From Mediterraneibacter catenae (GTDB lineage Bacteria; Bacillota; Clostridia; Lachnospirales; Lachnospiraceae), in NCBI RefSeq assembly GCF_008691045.1, contig NZ_VMSO01000007.1:1-64000 (forward strand): a DNA stretch of 64,000 nucleotides, read 5' to 3'. Position 1 is the stretch's first letter; every line of letters starts with the position of its first letter. Under the pieces are notes generated by a model. That model saw only the letters and a list, made by a program, of their open reading frames with translations. It made no database searches and was not told where the DNA came from. The translations under genes and the position numbers were made by a program. Of the stretch, positions 62,648 through 64,000 are shown piece after piece.

Positions 62648-63439
62648 CTAATTCCTGTGAAAGAGACTGGAGAGTTTTTCGAGGAGACTCTCTGGTTTCA
62701 TATAATCTTCCATCGGCACCTCTTCGCCGAGAAGCCTGCGGCAGATGTTCATGTAGGAAGAACCGGCCAGTCCTGCCTCGCCTACTACCGGTTCCCCCTG
62801 ATTAGTAGCTATAACCACCTGTTCATCGTCCGGTATAACCCCCAACAGATCTACTGCCAGTATTTCTGTCACATCATCTACAGACATCATGTCCCCTCTT
62901 TTTACCATATCAATGCGGAGCCGGTTGATCAGGAGTTCATTTTTCCTGATTCCGGATGTTTCAAGCAGACCAATGATCCTGTCAGCATCCCTTATGGCAG
63001 ACACTTCAGGCGTAGTAACTACAATCGAACGGCCGGCCCCTGCTATGGCATTCTGGAATCCCTGTTCGATTCCTGCAGGACAGTCAAGCAGAATAAAATC
63101 AAAGTCTTCACGTATGTCCTCAATCAGCTTCTTCATCTGCTCTGGAGAAATACTTGTCTTATCTTTAGTCTGGGCCGAGGGAAGCAGATAAAGCTCCGGA
63201 AACCGCTTGTCTTTGATCAGTGCCTGCTTCAGACGGCAGCTTCCTTCTATCACATCCACGATATTATATACAATCCGGTTTTCAAGTCCCATAACTACAT
63301 CAAGATTCCTGAGCCCGAGATCAGTATCAATGACCAGCACTTTTTTCCCCAGCATGGACAGTCCGATTCCGATATTTGCAGTCGTCGTTGTCTTGCCGAC
63401 ACCGCCTTTTCCTGATGTAATGACTATAACCTCTCCCAT
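62648..63439 (-). CDS. minD: Septum site-determining ATPase MinD
   Basis: MinD is the membrane-binding ATPase of the Min system. The 263-aa product has the deviant Walker A VITSGKGGVGKTTTTANI, switch motifs DTDLGLRNLDVVMGL and FILLDCPAGIEQGF, and a C-terminal amphipathic helix (SLLEKLSSLFHRN). AGGAGG 7 nt before the ATG at 63439 fixes the start; an upstream ATG at 63457 precedes that site. It lies between the class B PBP gene and minE; no minC is seen here. Confidence 0.96.
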   Translation of the reverse strand: MGEVIVITSGKGGVGKTTTTANIGIGLSMLGKKVLVIDTDLGLRNLDVVMGLENRIVYNIVDVIEGSCRLKQALIKDKRFPELYLLPSAQTKDKTSISPEQMKKLIEDIREDFDFILLDCPAGIEQGFQNAIAGAGRSIVVTTPEVSAIRDADRIIGLLETSGIRKNELLINRLRIDMVKRGDMMSVDDVTEILAVDLLGVIPDDEQVVIATNQGEPVVGEAGLAGSSYMNICRRLLGEEVPMEDYMKPESLLEKLSSLFHRN

Positions 63440-63473
63440 ATTGTTTTCCTCCTGCATAAGTTCTGACGTTGTA

Positions 63474-64000
63474 TTAATCGCCGGCCATCTCGCTTCCCAG
63501 ATTTGCTGCTTCTCCGGTGATCAGCTTATCTTTAAGATCCGGGTTAAAGTAGATCTGCGACACATCTCTTCCTATCTCGGAGGCATAACCTGAGTTATAT
63601 CCGTTTACAATACGTACTGCTACAGATATCTCCGGTGAATCAGCAGGTGCATATCCTACAAAAAGCGCATGGTCTGCATGAAGCTCATTCTGCTGGGCCG
63701 TTCCGGTCTTTCCCGCCATAGAAAAATCCAGTCCTGAAAATGTTGCATGGCTGCTTACCATCAGTTCCATGCCCTGGTGCAGCTGGTCCCATGTACTCGA
63801 ACTGATATCGTCCATCGTTCTTACGACTTCTGCCTCATTATCTCTCAGCAGGCTGCCGCTGGAGTCAGTAACTTTATCAATCAGTGTCAGGTCATAAACA
63901 GTGCCTCTGTTCGCCACCGCTGTAACATAACGGTTAAGCTGACTGACTGTAAAGTTATTATTTCCCTGCCCGATTGCTGACTGAATAGAATATTCATCAG
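63474..64000 (-). CDS. mrdA: Class B PBP2, 3' part (gene runs off the window)
   Basis: The 175-codon fragment is the C-terminal end of a class B penicillin-binding protein. It contains SAIGQGNNNFTVSQLNRY, the KTG motif in SMAGKTGTAQQNELHAD and FVGYAPADSPEISVAV. Its N-terminal part, including the active-site serine, lies to the right of this window. It is likely the elongation PBP2 that works with RodA encoded downstream. The stop is 34 nt before the minD start. Confidence 0.9.
   Translation of the reverse strand, partial: DEYSIQSAIGQGNNNFTVSQLNRYVTAVANRGTVYDLTLIDKVTDSSGSLLRDNEAEVVRTMDDISSSTWDQLHQGMELMVSSHATFSGLDFSMAGKTGTAQQNELHADHALFVGYAPADSPEISVAVRIVNGYNSGYASEIGRDVSQIYFNPDLKDKLITGEAANLGSEMAGD

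Noticed and set aside
1-64000. Mobile elements, CRISPR arrays, prophage, rRNA or tRNA genes
   Set aside because: No transposase, terminal inverted repeats, spaced repeat arrays, phage structural genes or cloverleaf-like sequences were recognised; the one tyrosine recombinase looks like a housekeeping Xer protein.

Overview
This window is a stretch of core chromosome from a low-to-mid GC, spore-forming, Gram-positive anaerobe, most likely a member of the Lachnospiraceae (Clostridium cluster XIVa). That placement is inferred from gene content, not from a search. The spore genes are a small acid-soluble spore protein, YtfJ/GerW and YlbJ. Firmicute-type housekeeping genes include RecU, SepF, YlmH, Prp with an N-terminally extended L27, short HisG with HisZ, and LexA with a YneA-like protein. 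Consensus sigma-A promoters with 17-bp spacers are common. I saw no prophage, CRISPR array, insertion sequence, rRNA or tRNA gene.

Layout. 1-4.6 kb: a lipoprotein FMN transferase (apbE) diverges from an operon of a NusG-domain-II protein, a Gx transporter, ruvA and ruvB, followed by zapA. 4.6-12 kb: a U32 peptidase-family protein, a SEDS/class B PBP pair with a 116-nt overlap, unknown and sporulation-linked proteins (YtfI, YtfJ) and a 45-aa membrane protein facing rpmB. 12.4-16.6 kb: Asp23, a FakA/YloV-like protein and recG. 16.7-20.3 kb: an AraC regulator with a GH36 alpha-galactosidase, then a SASP gene. 20.4-31 kb: rsmD, coaD, a coiled-coil protein, ylbJ, an M23 peptidase, then a tightly overlapping block of RNA-modification, radical-SAM and recombination genes ending in recU. 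31-36.3 kb: hisZ-hisG-hisD-hisB and an unusual HisF-like/HisIE fusion. 36.4-39.2 kb: a small membrane protein, a decayed GH1 glucosidase and a GH13 alpha-glucosidase.

39.3-49.5 kb: two radical-SAM-associated genes, RNase G, an inserted aspartate kinase/CBS pair, rplU-prp-rpmA, obgE, yhbY, nadD, yqeK and rsfS. 49.6-52.1 kb: lexA diverges from a yneA-like gene across five LexA-type boxes, with a Xer-type recombinase next to it. 52.2-64 kb: a decayed membrane-protein gene, ttcA behind a tandem duplication, and then, mostly on the minus strand, a cytidylate-kinase-like gene, rluD, lspA, ylmH, sepF, ylmE, an HlyD-like protein, a D,D-carboxypeptidase, mgsA, rodA, minE, minD and the 3' part of a class B PBP gene that runs off the window.

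The recurring themes are wall growth and division (two SEDS/PBP sets, SepF, MinDE, ZapA, YneA), ribosome assembly and rRNA/tRNA modification, and recombination/repair (RuvAB, RecG, RecU, LexA, Xer). I did not find a clearly new multi-gene system. The most unusual items are the HisF-like/HisIE fusion that has lost both expected catalytic aspartates of its HisF part, the out-of-frame SEDS/PBP overlap, the five-box SOS control region, a plus-strand terminator lying inside the convergent ylbJ coding sequence, and the 36-bp tandem duplication that copies the ttcA promoter -10 box.
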